DNA of 64,000 nucleotides from positions 1-64,000 of the forward strand of contig JAGWUF010000003.1 of NCBI GenBank assembly GCA_028868545.1. The letters run 5' to 3'. The stretch is from Lysobacteraceae bacterium. Lineage in GTDB: Bacteria; Pseudomonadota; Gammaproteobacteria; Xanthomonadales; Xanthomonadaceae. The notes beneath the pieces were generated by a model that had not been told where the DNA came from, made no database searches, and was given only the letters and a program-made list of their open reading frames with translations. A program made the position numbers and the translations under genes. Positions 54,608 to 62,908 of this stretch are shown here, one piece after another; the stretch's first letter is position 1, and every line of letters starts with the position of its first letter.

Positions 54608-55903
54608 ATGATTCGTTCCTTCTTCCGCCAGCTGTTCTTCGTTCTGCGCATCACCACCGTCTGGGGTCTGGCGGTCATCGGTGTGGTGTCGATGTACTCC
54701 AGCATCCCCTTGGTGGGCGATTTCGACCTGCCGGCGATGTTGTTCTCCTTCCTCACCATGGGGCTGGTGATTGCCGGGGCGTTTTCGCATCTGCACCGGG
54801 TGCGGCTGCTGGCCGGCCGGCTCGATGGCGAGGCGCTGGCCAACCGCCAGAAGCGGCAGATCGAGGTGCCGTTCGAAGCCGGTGAAACCTTCGACCTGCT
54901 GGATGCCGCCGTGCGTGAACTGCCCGGCATCACCCAGGTGCAAAGTGCGCGTGACAGCCTGCAGATCAAGGCCAAGGTGGCGCGACCGCGCACCTATGGC
55001 GAGCCGCTGCTGCGGCGCTGGAACCCGCTGCTGTGGTTTGCCCCGGTCAGCAACCAACTGCTGGCCACGGTCAGCCCGGGCAGCGACAGCGGCCGCATCC
55101 TCCTGATCTGCGAACCGGAAAGCCCGGCCTGGAGTGACTGGTTTCTGGTGGATGACGGCACCAATTTCGAGAATGCCGAAGCACTTGTCCGTGCCATCAC
55201 CCGCCGCATCGGCGAGCGCCGCCGCGCCGAGCAGGCCAGCGCCGCGCAGACCGCCACCCGGAAAGAGCTGACCGAAGCCAAACTCAACCTGCTGCATGCG
55301 CAGGTGGAGCCGCATTTCCTCTACAACACGCTGGCCAGTGCGCAGTTGCTCGCCCGCAGCGATCCGCCGCGCGCCGAGGCGATGCTGGGCCATTTGATCC
55401 AGTATCTGCGCCGCTCGCTGCCCAGTGCCGAGGGCGAGATGTCCACCCTGGGGGTCGAGCTGGAACGCGCGCTGGCCTATCTGGAGATTCTCAAGGTGCG
55501 CATGGGGGATCGCCTCGATGTGCAGGTGGACGTGGCCGAGCCGCTGCGCGCCACGCCGCTGCCGGCGATGATGTTGCAAACCCTGGTGGAAAACGCGATC
55601 AAGCACGGGCTGGAGCCGCGCACCGGGGGTGGCACGGTGTGGATTCGTGCCCGCAACGATGGCGAAGCCGTCACGGTGACGGTGGCCGACAATGGCGCAG
55701 GCTTCACCAGCAAGACCCAAGGCACCGGGATTGGCTTGCACAACGTGCGCGAACGCCTGCGGCTGCGTTATGACGGTGCCGCCAATCTGGCGGTGGTGGC
55801 CAATTTCCCGGCCGGGGTGGCGGCCACCTTGACGGTGCCGGCAGTCATGCCGGCAGTCATGCCGGCGAGCGTGCCGGCAGGCGTGGAGGACACACATGTC
55901 TGA
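54608..55903 (+). CDS. LytS-type sensor histidine kinase
   Basis: A 431-residue membrane kinase. Two N-terminal membrane helices (about 8-32 and 42-60) precede a cytosolic region, then the His_kinase domain of the LytS/YehU class. The phosphorylated His is H236 in QVEPHFLYNTLASAQ, and the ATP-binding N-box is LVENAIKHGLEPR, with DNGAGF and GTGIGLHNVRERL. The tail has a small repeat (PAVMPAVMPASVPAG). It overlaps the response-regulator gene by 8 bases. The signal sensed is unknown. Confidence 0.92.
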   Translation: MIRSFFRQLFFVLRITTVWGLAVIGVVSMYSSIPLVGDFDLPAMLFSFLTMGLVIAGAFSHLHRVRLLAGRLDGEALANRQKRQIEVPFEAGETFDLLDAAVRELPGITQVQSARDSLQIKAKVARPRTYGEPLLRRWNPLLWFAPVSNQLLATVSPGSDSGRILLICEPESPAWSDWFLVDDGTNFENAEALVRAITRRIGERRRAEQASAAQTATRKELTEAKLNLLHAQVEPHFLYNTLASAQLLARSDPPRAEAMLGHLIQYLRRSLPSAEGEMSTLGVELERALAYLEILKVRMGDRLDVQVDVAEPLRATPLPAMMLQTLVENAIKHGLEPRTGGGTVWIRARNDGEAVTVTVADNGAGFTSKTQGTGIGLHNVRERLRLRYDGAANLAVVANFPAGVAATLTVPAVMPAVMPASVPAGVEDTHV

Positions 55904-56672
55904 ACTCCGCACCTGCATCGTGGCCGAAGACGAAACCCTGCTGCGGCAGGCGCTGATTGACGCATTGGCCCGCGCCTGGCCGGATCTGCGCGTACTGGCC
56001 GAATGCGAAGACGGTGCCAGCGCAGTGGAAGCGTTGGCCGAGCACCAGCCCGATGTGGCCTTCCTCGACATCCGCATGCCCGGCCTCACCGGGCTGGAAG
56101 TGGCCGCCGCTGCCGCCGAAGCCAGCCCGCGCACCCGCATCGTGTTCGTCACCGCCTACGACCAATATGCCGTCGATGCGTTCGAACGCGGTGCCATCGA
56201 CTATCTGCTCAAGCCGGTGCAGCAAGAACGCCTGCAAGCCACCGTCGCCCGCCTGCAGACCGCGCTGGCGGCACCGCCCGATGCAGCGACGCTGGCCGGC
56301 TTGCTGGGCACGCTGGGCAGCCTGCCCAGGCCGGCCCCCAGCACCGAGCCACTGACCTGGCTGACCGCCAGCACCGGTCGTGAGACGAAACTGATCTTGA
56401 TCGACGACGTGATCTATTTCCGCGCCGACCACAAATACACCAGCGTGGTCACCGCTGACGGCGAAGCGCTGCTGCGCAGCTCGCTGCGCGAGTTGCTGCC
56501 ACGGCTGGATACCCAGCACTTCAAGCAAATTCACCGGTCCACCTTGGTCAACCTCAAGGCCATTGCCGGCATCACCCGCGATGACACCGGCCGCGGCATC
56601 GTGCGCTTGAAGCAGCGCCCAGAAACCTTGCTGGTTAGCCTGCCGTTTATGGCCTTGTTCAAACAGATGTGA
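55896..56672 (+). CDS. LytTR-family response regulator
   Basis: A 258-residue regulator. The receiver domain has the acidic pocket AEDE, the phosphoacceptor D58 in VAFLDIRMPG, and Lys in YLLKPVQ. The C-terminal LytTR DNA-binding domain has DVIYFRADHKYTSVVTADG (19 residues) and FKQIHRSTLVNLKAI. LytTR regulators bind direct repeats upstream of targets such as fimbriae, alginate or toxin genes. It is translationally coupled to the kinase. A hairpin follows. Confidence 0.94.
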   Translation: MSELRTCIVAEDETLLRQALIDALARAWPDLRVLAECEDGASAVEALAEHQPDVAFLDIRMPGLTGLEVAAAAAEASPRTRIVFVTAYDQYAVDAFERGAIDYLLKPVQQERLQATVARLQTALAAPPDAATLAGLLGTLGSLPRPAPSTEPLTWLTASTGRETKLILIDDVIYFRADHKYTSVVTADGEALLRSSLRELLPRLDTQHFKQIHRSTLVNLKAIAGITRDDTGRGIVRLKQRPETLLVSLPFMALFKQM

Positions 56673-56682
56673 AGCGGCACTA

Positions 56683-56710
56683 CGCCGCGTTTAGTTTGCT
56701 GCACGCGGCG
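56683..56710. terminator. hairpin between convergent genes
   Basis: CGCCGCGT (56683-56690), a 12-base loop and ACGCGGCG (56703-56710) lie between the response regulator and the leftward PDZ-like gene. There is no T-run. Confidence 0.4.
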
Positions 56711-56716
56711 CGGGGT

Positions 56717-57058
56717 TCAGTCTTCCAACACTAGGGTCAGCGATTTGCCTTGACGCAACACTTTGAACGTCACCGCCTGGTTCGGCTTCAGGCTTTTCCA
56801 GTACGCCTGCACGGTTTTCGCTTTCTGGCCCGGCACGGTCTGGGTGTTGATCTGCACGATTTCGTCGCCTTGCTGCAACTTGCAGTCAAATCCCGGCTTA
56901 ACCGACCGGATCGAGCGAACGGTCATTTTGTCCAGCGTCGGGTTGAGGAAAAACCCGCTGGTCACCGGATTGATGTCCAGCTTGCAATTTCCGGCCCGGC
57001 TGGCAAGCGGTAACGCCAGCAGGGCAAGCGTGGTGGCAGCAAAAAGTGCATGTTTCAT
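56717..57058 (-). CDS. small secreted PDZ-like protein
   Basis: A 113-residue protein with a signal peptide (LFAATTLALLALPLASRA, cleavage near residue 22). The mature part reads like one PDZ domain: VRSIRSVKPGFDCKLQQGDE (20 residues), IVQINTQTV, then VTFKVLRQGKSLTLVL. Two cysteines (GNCKL and FDCKL) could form a disulfide. PDZ folds bind peptide C-termini; no protease domain is attached. Function unknown. Confidence 0.75.
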   Translation of the reverse strand: MKHALFAATTLALLALPLASRAGNCKLDINPVTSGFFLNPTLDKMTVRSIRSVKPGFDCKLQQGDEIVQINTQTVPGQKAKTVQAYWKSLKPNQAVTFKVLRQGKSLTLVLED

Positions 57059-57127
57059 CGGCGGGCTTCCCTGTCAGGCAATGGGGCGGAACGATAGCGG
57101 TTTTCGAGGCGCATCTGCAAAGGGGGA

Positions 57128-57319
57128 TCAGCGGCAGCGGAACATCCCGGCCTGCACCGGCACATAGCTGGGGCTGCGCACGTAGCCACTGCTGCGGCCA
57201 TAGCCGATGCCGAATTCGCGCTCGCGCTGGCGCGGCTCGAAACCGCGGCTTTCCAGCGAACGGGGAACCTGGCGGCGGTCAGGCTGGTTGGGGTTGCGCG
57301 GGGCTTTGAAGGTGGACAT
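57128..57319 (-). CDS. small basic hypothetical protein
   Basis: A 63-residue Arg-rich protein (FKAPRNPNQPDRRQVPRSLE, then SRGFEPRQREREFGIGYGRS). Coding is supported by AGGAG six bases before the ATG at 57319 and by a start that follows a short AT-rich promoter-like stretch (57340-57380). I do not recognise it. The Arg/Pro/Gln composition suggests a disordered nucleic-acid-binding or envelope-associated peptide, but that is inference. The gap 57320-57462 on its upstream side holds no other gene that I can see. Confidence 0.6.
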   Translation of the reverse strand: MSTFKAPRNPNQPDRRQVPRSLESRGFEPRQREREFGIGYGRSSGYVRSPSYVPVQAGMFRCR

Positions 57320-57462
57320 GAACTGCTCCTGTCTTGGTGTGCTGGTAATGTAGTACACCACAAATCTAAATACCATAGGCAGGAAGTCATGCGCCACGCC
57401 CTGGATGGCAATGGTTCAGCTAACCTGCAGGGGTCGCCGCCCCCCACTCCGAAATCGCCCAC

Positions 57463-58671
57463 ATGTCTTTCCCGCTACGCGTTGGTGTGCTGCTTGTCTT
57501 GTTGCTGATCGCGGCCAGCGCGCAGGCCCAGGGGCCTACCGCGCGCGTCCGGGTCAGCTTCGATCGGCAGGGCGAAACCGGCGTGCAAGCCGAGGGCCTG
57601 GCCGATGTCGCGGCCCGGCGCGCGCTGACCGCCGACGATCCGGCGCGGGTGGCCTCGGTCAGCAAGCTGGTGACCACCCTCGGCGTGCTGCGGCTGGTCG
57701 AACAGGGCAAGCTGGATCTGGATGCCGATGCCTCCACCCTGCTCGGCTTCCCGCTGCGCAACCCGGCCTTCCCGGACGCGCCGATCACCCTGCGCATGCT
57801 GCTGTCGCATACCTCCAGCCTGACCGACGCCGCCGGCTACTGGAACGTGCCGCTGGGCCAGGACATCGGCATCATCACCGGCCAGCCGCAGGCCTGGGAT
57901 ACGCGGCACGCGCCGGGCACGTTCTTCCGCTACACCAACCTCAACTTCCCGCTGGTGGCGCAGGCGATGGAGCGCGCCACCGGCGAGCGCTTCGACCGGC
58001 TGATGCGGCGGCTGGTGCTGTTCCCGCTCGGCATCGACGCCGGCTTCAACTGGTCCGGCAGCAGCGAAGCCGCGCTGGCCCGCGCGGTGGTGCTGTACGA
58101 CGAACTGGGCAAGCCGCAAAAAGACGATCTGCACGGCCAGCCGCCAGCCTGCCCGGTGATCGCGGCGGCCGATGGCAGCTGCGAGCTGTCGCAGTGGCAG
58201 GCGGGCCGGAACGGCACGCTGTTCTCGCCGCAGGGCGGGCTGCGGATCTCCGCGCGCGGTCTGGCCCGGATCGGCCGGATGTTGCTCAGCGACGGCGAGC
58301 TGGACGGCGTGCGCCTGCTGACGCCGGCCTCGGTGGCGCTATTGGCCACGCCGGTCTGGCGCTACGACGGCAGCAACGGCGAGATCAACGAAGAGGACGA
58401 ACCCAACCGCGGCGGCTTCTTCTGCGCCTACGGCCTGGCCACGCAGCAGCTGGCGCAGGGCGACGGCAAGGCCTGCCGCGACGACCTGTTCGGCGATGGC
58501 CGCGCGCGCATCGGCCACAGCGGCAATGCCTACGGCCTGCTGTCAGGCCTGTGGCTTGACCGCGCCGCCGGCACCGGCGTGGCCTATTTCGCCACCGGGG
58601 TGGCGAATGATTCCACCGGCGCCCATTCGTCGTTCAGCCAGGTGGAAGAAACGGGCGCGGCCGGCTGGTAG
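57463..58671 (+). CDS. serine hydrolase (class C beta-lactamase/DD-peptidase fold)
   Basis: A 402-residue exported protein. Signal peptide about residues 1-22 ([13 protein letters not shown]). The catalytic SxxK is SVSK near residue 65, the second motif YTN lies in [16 protein letters not shown], and the third motif is HSGNAYG in place of KTG or HxG. This is the S12 family that includes esterases and D-aminopeptidases. True beta-lactamase activity is not implied. The ATG at 57463 starts the signal peptide. Confidence 0.88.
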   Translation: MSFPLRVGVLLVLLLIAASAQAQGPTARVRVSFDRQGETGVQAEGLADVAARRALTADDPARVASVSKLVTTLGVLRLVEQGKLDLDADASTLLGFPLRNPAFPDAPITLRMLLSHTSSLTDAAGYWNVPLGQDIGIITGQPQAWDTRHAPGTFFRYTNLNFPLVAQAMERATGERFDRLMRRLVLFPLGIDAGFNWSGSSEAALARAVVLYDELGKPQKDDLHGQPPACPVIAAADGSCELSQWQAGRNGTLFSPQGGLRISARGLARIGRMLLSDGELDGVRLLTPASVALLATPVWRYDGSNGEINEEDEPNRGGFFCAYGLATQQLAQGDGKACRDDLFGDGRARIGHSGNAYGLLSGLWLDRAAGTGVAYFATGVANDSTGAHSSFSQVEETGAAGW

Positions 58672-58708
58672 TGCCGCGCAACTGCATGCTCGCAGTCTGC
58701 GGCAACCG

Positions 58709-60493
58709 TCAACGCAACTCCTGCGACACATCGAAGGCGTCGATCCGCCGCCCCAGCACCGTCAGCACCGCGTTCAACTCCAGGCCCAGCACGACGCAGG
58801 CACACGCCGCCGCCAGCCCGATGCCCGCTGGCAGTCCCAGCAGCCAGTTTCCCAGCAGAAAGCCCAGCCCGGCCAGCAACGCCGCGGGTACCAGGGCCAG
58901 GGTCAGCGCCAGCAGGTAGCCGGCCATGAAGATCATGCGCTGGCCCATCACTTCCACCCCGCGCCCGCCGCCCTTGCCCGGCGCAACCCAAGCCGGAAAA
59001 TACACGGTGCCGGCAAACGGCAGGCACAACATCAAGCCGCACAACGGCGGGATCAGCAGGGCCACGCCCATTGCCGCAACCACCACCAGCTCGGGGGTGA
59101 ACACGCCCTTGCCGCCGGCCAGCACGAAGCACCAGGCCCCCACCCACACCAGCAGCCACAGTGCAAAGCTCATCACTGCGACCGGGGTCAACAGCTCGCC
59201 CAGCGCGATCTGCCGCCCGCCCAGGGGCATGGCCTTGAGGATGTCCAGATACTCCAGCAACCGCTGCACGCTGCGCTGCATGAACATCGGCCCGAACAAC
59301 AGCCCCCAGCCGCCGATCATCACGACAACCAGCCCGACCGCCAGCAGCACCGGCTGCGCCCACGGCTGCGCGGCGACCCACTGCAGCGCGATGACGCTCA
59401 GCAGGCAGGCCAGCAACCAGCTGCGCAGGCGGTACACCGGCCCCATTGCCAGCAGACCCTTCCACAGGAAGGCCAGCGCTGGAAACCCGGTGGCCGCCAG
59501 CACGAACGGCGCGCGCCGCGGCGTGCTGGGTGCGCGCTCGCGCAGCCGGCCTTCGCGGCGTGCGGTCTGCCGCAACGCGTGGCGGCGTGCCTGCGCGATC
59601 GAGGCCTCGGCAAACGAAACCTGTGCACGCACCGCCCACAGATAGTGCAGCAGCAGCAAACCCGCTGCCGGCAGCAGCGCACGCAGGAAGCTAGCAGAAT
59701 CGGGCGCGAAGATCGGTGCCACCGCCCATTGCAGCGGCAGCAACAGCCAGGCCAGTGGGCGGCTGTCGACGAGCGCCCGGAACCCGCGATGCAGGCTGTC
59801 GGCATCCACCGCCCCACTCGGTATCGTCACTGCCAACTGGCTGCGGAGGGGCCACAGGCAGGCCAGCGCCAGTACCCCGACGCCCACCACCAGCACCCGA
59901 CGCGGCCACAGCCGCAAGCCCGCCTGCGCCAACCGCTGCCGGGTGAACGCCGCCGCCAGCAGATGCAGCCGGCCCATCGACAGCAGCAGCCACAAGCCGG
60001 TGGCGTACTGCAGGGGATGGCCGCCGAAGGCCGCCCCGCGGCGCAGCAACAGGCCCAGCAGGAAGGACGAAAAGAAAATCGCCAATTGCGAGCGCAACAA
60101 GCTGTACTGGATCAAGGCGGTGCGCGTCAGCGGGGCCGGGAACAGGAACGCGATTTCGGTTTCGGTAAATCCCAGCGCCACGCCCTCGCCGGCAAACAGC
60201 CAATCCAGCCACAGGACCAGCAGCAGCACCAGGGCCGCCAATGCCGGCAAATCCTGCAGCAGTTGCGGCGGCATCGCCTGCAGTGCACGGGCCGACGAGC
60301 CACTGTCCTGCCACATGTGCCGGAACACGAAGGCGTACATGTAGGCCGCGCCCGCCAATGCGCCCAGCAGGTATTTGGGCTGCCGCAAACGCAGCAAGCG
60401 CCGACGCAGGTTGTTGTACAGCGAAGTGGCCTGCAGATAGAAAAACGCGCCGGCCACCGCGACAAACCGGTTATCCGCGGCGGCAGCACTCAT
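58709..60493 (-). CDS. ABC exporter membrane subunit
   Basis: A 594-residue polytopic membrane protein with roughly 12-14 hydrophobic segments. It resembles putative ABC exporter permeases encoded with a lone ATPase: an N-terminal NNLRRRLLRLRQPKYLLGAL (20 residues), GFTETEIAFLFPAPLTRTAL (20 residues) and a C-terminal half with EYLDILKAMPLGGRQIALGE (20 residues). No periplasmic solute-binding partner is present, consistent with export. Its ATG overlaps the ATPase stop (ATGA). Substrate unknown. Confidence 0.82.
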   Translation of the reverse strand: MSAAAADNRFVAVAGAFFYLQATSLYNNLRRRLLRLRQPKYLLGALAGAAYMYAFVFRHMWQDSGSSARALQAMPPQLLQDLPALAALVLLLVLWLDWLFAGEGVALGFTETEIAFLFPAPLTRTALIQYSLLRSQLAIFFSSFLLGLLLRRGAAFGGHPLQYATGLWLLLSMGRLHLLAAAFTRQRLAQAGLRLWPRRVLVVGVGVLALACLWPLRSQLAVTIPSGAVDADSLHRGFRALVDSRPLAWLLLPLQWAVAPIFAPDSASFLRALLPAAGLLLLHYLWAVRAQVSFAEASIAQARRHALRQTARREGRLRERAPSTPRRAPFVLAATGFPALAFLWKGLLAMGPVYRLRSWLLACLLSVIALQWVAAQPWAQPVLLAVGLVVVMIGGWGLLFGPMFMQRSVQRLLEYLDILKAMPLGGRQIALGELLTPVAVMSFALWLLVWVGAWCFVLAGGKGVFTPELVVVAAMGVALLIPPLCGLMLCLPFAGTVYFPAWVAPGKGGGRGVEVMGQRMIFMAGYLLALTLALVPAALLAGLGFLLGNWLLGLPAGIGLAAACACVVLGLELNAVLTVLGRRIDAFDVSQELR

Positions 60494-61227
60494 GCCTGCA
60501 ACGTCTCCGCATCGCCGGTGGCACGGAAGAACACGTCCTCCAGGCGGGCATCGCCGTCGGCCATGTAGCGGGCGCGCACCTCGGCCACCGAGCCGTCGGC
60601 CAGCTTGCGGCCGTCCTTCAGGATCAGCAGATGGGTGCAGACCTCGTCCACCAGATCCAGCAGATGCGAGCTGAGGATGATCGCCACGCCCTCGGCGGCG
60701 AGCTTGCGCATGCTGTTCTTCATCTGCCGGATGCCGTACGGATCCAGCCCGGTCAGCGGCTCGTCCAGAATCACCGCACGCGGCGCATGCAGCAGGCCGC
60801 AGGCGATCGCCAGCTTCTGCTTCATCCCGCGTGAAAGTTCGGACGGCAGCAGCTTGCGCTTGTCGCCCATCTCCAATTCGTCCAGCAGTGGCTGCGCGCG
60901 TTGCTGCCAGTCGGCCACGCCGTACAGCCGGGCCACGAAATTGAGGTGCTGCTCGACCGTCAGATGTTCGAACAGGCGCGGCTCGTCGGGGATGAAGGCC
61001 AGTTGTCGCTTGGCCGCCACCGGATCGGTGGCGATGTCCACGCCGCCGATGCGCACCTGCCCAAGGGTGGCCGGAATGATGCCGGCCATGCACCGCAACG
61101 TGGTGGTCTTGCCGGCACCATTGGGCCCCACCAGGCCCAGGATCTGGCCGGTGTCGACGTGAAAGGAAAGCGCATCGACGGCGGTGAAATCATCATAGCG
61201 TTTGCACAGGCCTTCGACTTCGATCAC
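60490..61227 (-). CDS. ABC transporter ATP-binding protein
   Basis: A 245-residue ATPase. Walker A GPNGAGKTT near residue 38, signature LSRGMKQKLA, Walker B AVILDEPLTGLDP and the switch His in SSHLLD are all present, of the DRA/NatA-like exporter class. No ATG fits; a GTG at 61227 gives VIEVEGLCKRYDDF and is preceded by a GGGGGAACGG tract. Translationally coupled to the permease gene. Confidence 0.92.
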   Translation of the reverse strand: MIEVEGLCKRYDDFTAVDALSFHVDTGQILGLVGPNGAGKTTTLRCMAGIIPATLGQVRIGGVDIATDPVAAKRQLAFIPDEPRLFEHLTVEQHLNFVARLYGVADWQQRAQPLLDELEMGDKRKLLPSELSRGMKQKLAIACGLLHAPRAVILDEPLTGLDPYGIRQMKNSMRKLAAEGVAIILSSHLLDLVDEVCTHLLILKDGRKLADGSVAEVRARYMADGDARLEDVFFRATGDAETLQA

Positions 61228-61331
61228 GTTCCGTTCCCCCGTGCCATGAAGGCCGGGAGTGTAGCGCGGGCGCAGGTTCGTTCCCGTGGCCACACCCCCC
61301 GGCGCAACCGGCTGCGGGCGGGGCAGTTCGC

Positions 61332-61337
61332 TACAAT
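61332..61337 (+). promoter_or_regulatory. -10 element TACAAT directly upstream of the WGR gene
   Basis: TACAAT ends 6 bases before the ATG at 61344, the same distance as at the DedA/PAP2 gene. Transcription would start at or beside the start codon, giving a leaderless message. The -35 region is not recognisable. Confidence 0.45.
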
Positions 61338-61343
61338 CGGCGG

Positions 61344-61598
61344 ATGCGCCTTTTGCTGCAACAACGCCCCGATGGCCGCGAAGCCCCGCGCTTCGTCCAG
61401 CTCCAGCTCCAACCCGACCTGCTGGGCGGCTGGGAGCTGCTGCGCGAAAGCGGGCAGACGGGGGGCCGCAGCAGCTTGCGCAAATCGCTGCATCCCGACC
61501 AGGCCAGTGCACTGGCAGCGCTGGAAAAAGAGCGCGACGCCCATCTGAAGAAGGGCTTCCTGCTGATGTTCGCGCAGGGTGCAGACGCACCGAGATGA
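61344..61598 (+). CDS. single-domain WGR-like protein
   Basis: An 84-residue protein that resembles a WGR domain alone: FVQLQLQPDLLGGWELLRES (20 residues), GQTGGRSSLRKSLHPDQASAL and KERDAHLKKGF. In PARP1-type and MolR proteins WGR domains bind nucleic-acid ends. Here the canonical W-G-R core is GQTGGR, so the Trp is not conserved. The gap 61599-61711 to hemE holds only a short GCCC/GGGC hairpin. Confidence 0.7.
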   Translation: MRLLLQQRPDGREAPRFVQLQLQPDLLGGWELLRESGQTGGRSSLRKSLHPDQASALAALEKERDAHLKKGFLLMFAQGADAPR

Positions 61599-61711
61599 GC
61601 CGCACCCGGATATCCACAAACGCTTGAACCCGGCGCCTTCGATACGCGCCACCAACAACGACGCCAGATGCCCGCCAACGTGGGCATGACGCGCGACACA
61701 GGAGAACGCCC

Positions 61712-62773
61712 TTGTCCACGCCCCTGAAAAACGATCGCTTCCTGCGCGCGCTGCGCCGCGAACCGGTGGACTGCACCCCCGTCTGGCTGATGCGCCAGGC
61801 CGGTCGCTATCTGCCGGAGTACCGCGCCACCCGCAAGGCCGCCGGCAGCTTCCTCGGCATGGCCAAGCACCCGGAGATCGCCTGCGAGGTGACCCTGCAG
61901 CCGCTGCGCCGGTTCCCGCTGGACGCCGCGATCCTGTTTTCCGACATCCTCACCGTGCCCGACGCGATGGGCCTGGGCCTGTATTTTGTCGAAGGCGAAG
62001 GCCCGAAGTTCGAGCGTCCGCTGCGCAGCGTGGCCGACATCGACGCGCTGGCCGTGCCCGACATGGACACCGAGCTGCGCTACGTGATGGACGCGGTGCG
62101 CCTGATCCGTCGCGAGCTGGACGGCAGCGTGCCGCTGATCGGCTTCTCCGGCAGCCCGTGGACGCTGGCCTGCTACATGGTGGACGGCGGCGGCAGCAAG
62201 GACTGGGGCAAGGTCAAGGCGCTGGCGCTGAACGAGCCGGCCGCCATGCACAGGCTGCTGGGTACGATCACCGACGCGGTGATCGCCTACCTCACCGCGC
62301 AGCACGCCGCGGGCGCGCAGGCGCTGCAGGTCTTCGACACCTGGGGTGGCACGCTGGGCCCGGCGATGTACCGCGAGTTCTCGCTGCCCTACCTCACCCG
62401 GATTGCGACTGCGCTGAAGGCGCTCGGGGTGCCGGTGATCCTGTTCGGCAAGGGCAACGCGCCACACCTGGACGCGCTGTTCACCAGCGGCGCCGATGCG
62501 ATCGGCGTGGACTGGACGGTGACGCTGGAAGATGCGGCGCGCCGCAACGGCGGCCGGGTCGCGCTGCAGGGCAACATGGACCCGGCGATGCTGTACGGCA
62601 GCCCCGACGCCGTGCGCGCACAGGTGCGCGCCGTGCTGGACAGCTACCGCGACGGCAACGGCGGCAGTCGCGAAGGCCACGTCTTCAACCTCGGCCACGG
62701 CATGTCGCCGGACATGAACCCCGACCACGTGGCCGCGCTGGTGGACGAAGTGCACGCCTACAGCGCGCGCTGA
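61712..62773 (+). CDS. hemE: uroporphyrinogen decarboxylase
   Basis: A 353-residue cytosolic enzyme that removes four carboxyls from uroporphyrinogen III to give coproporphyrinogen III. The signature [19 protein letters not shown] (19 residues) with catalytic Arg, [17 protein letters not shown] with the catalytic Asp, and [20 protein letters not shown] (20 residues) are all present. The initiation codon is TTG with AGGAG 7 bases upstream; no ATG fits. It is followed by the second constant-loop hairpin at 62810. hemL of the same pathway is about 60 kb away. Confidence 0.96.
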   Translation: MSTPLKNDRFLRALRREPVDCTPVWLMRQAGRYLPEYRATRKAAGSFLGMAKHPEIACEVTLQPLRRFPLDAAILFSDILTVPDAMGLGLYFVEGEGPKFERPLRSVADIDALAVPDMDTELRYVMDAVRLIRRELDGSVPLIGFSGSPWTLACYMVDGGGSKDWGKVKALALNEPAAMHRLLGTITDAVIAYLTAQHAAGAQALQVFDTWGGTLGPAMYREFSLPYLTRIATALKALGVPVILFGKGNAPHLDALFTSGADAIGVDWTVTLEDAARRNGGRVALQGNMDPAMLYGSPDAVRAQVRAVLDSYRDGNGGSREGHVFNLGHGMSPDMNPDHVAALVDEVHAYSAR

Positions 62774-62809
62774 CGCCTCCGGAACGAAGGTAGCCACAAG
62801 GAGCGACAA

Positions 62810-62886
62810 GCACCCGGCGCGACCGGGGCAGCGCAACCAAGCGAGTATCGGGGAGCGACTTGCGCTGCCCCGGTCGCGCCGGGTGC
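62810..62886 (+). repeat. constant-loop, variable-stem hairpin element, copy 2
   Basis: A perfect 27-bp inverted repeat (62810-62836 and 62860-62886) encloses a 23-base loop (62837-62859) identical to that of the copy at 10137. The five inner stem bases CGCAA/TTGCG are also shared. The remaining 22 stem bases (left arm begins GCACCCGGCGCGACC) have no relation to copy 1. It lies 36 bases after hemE and 22 bases from the end of the convergent kinase gene. There is no T-run. Confidence 0.92.
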
Positions 62887-62908
62887 GCTGCCACGACAAA
62901 GCCAAGCG

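Noticed and set aside
57463-58671. Antibiotic-resistance beta-lactamase
   Set aside because: The S12-type motifs are shared by esterases and peptidases; the third motif is HSG and nothing nearby (no AmpR-type regulator) supports a resistance role.
62810-62886. Simple bidirectional terminator for hemE and the hybrid kinase
   Set aside because: No T-run on either side, and the same loop occurs between two co-directional genes at 10137. Termination may be a side effect but does not explain the invariant loop.
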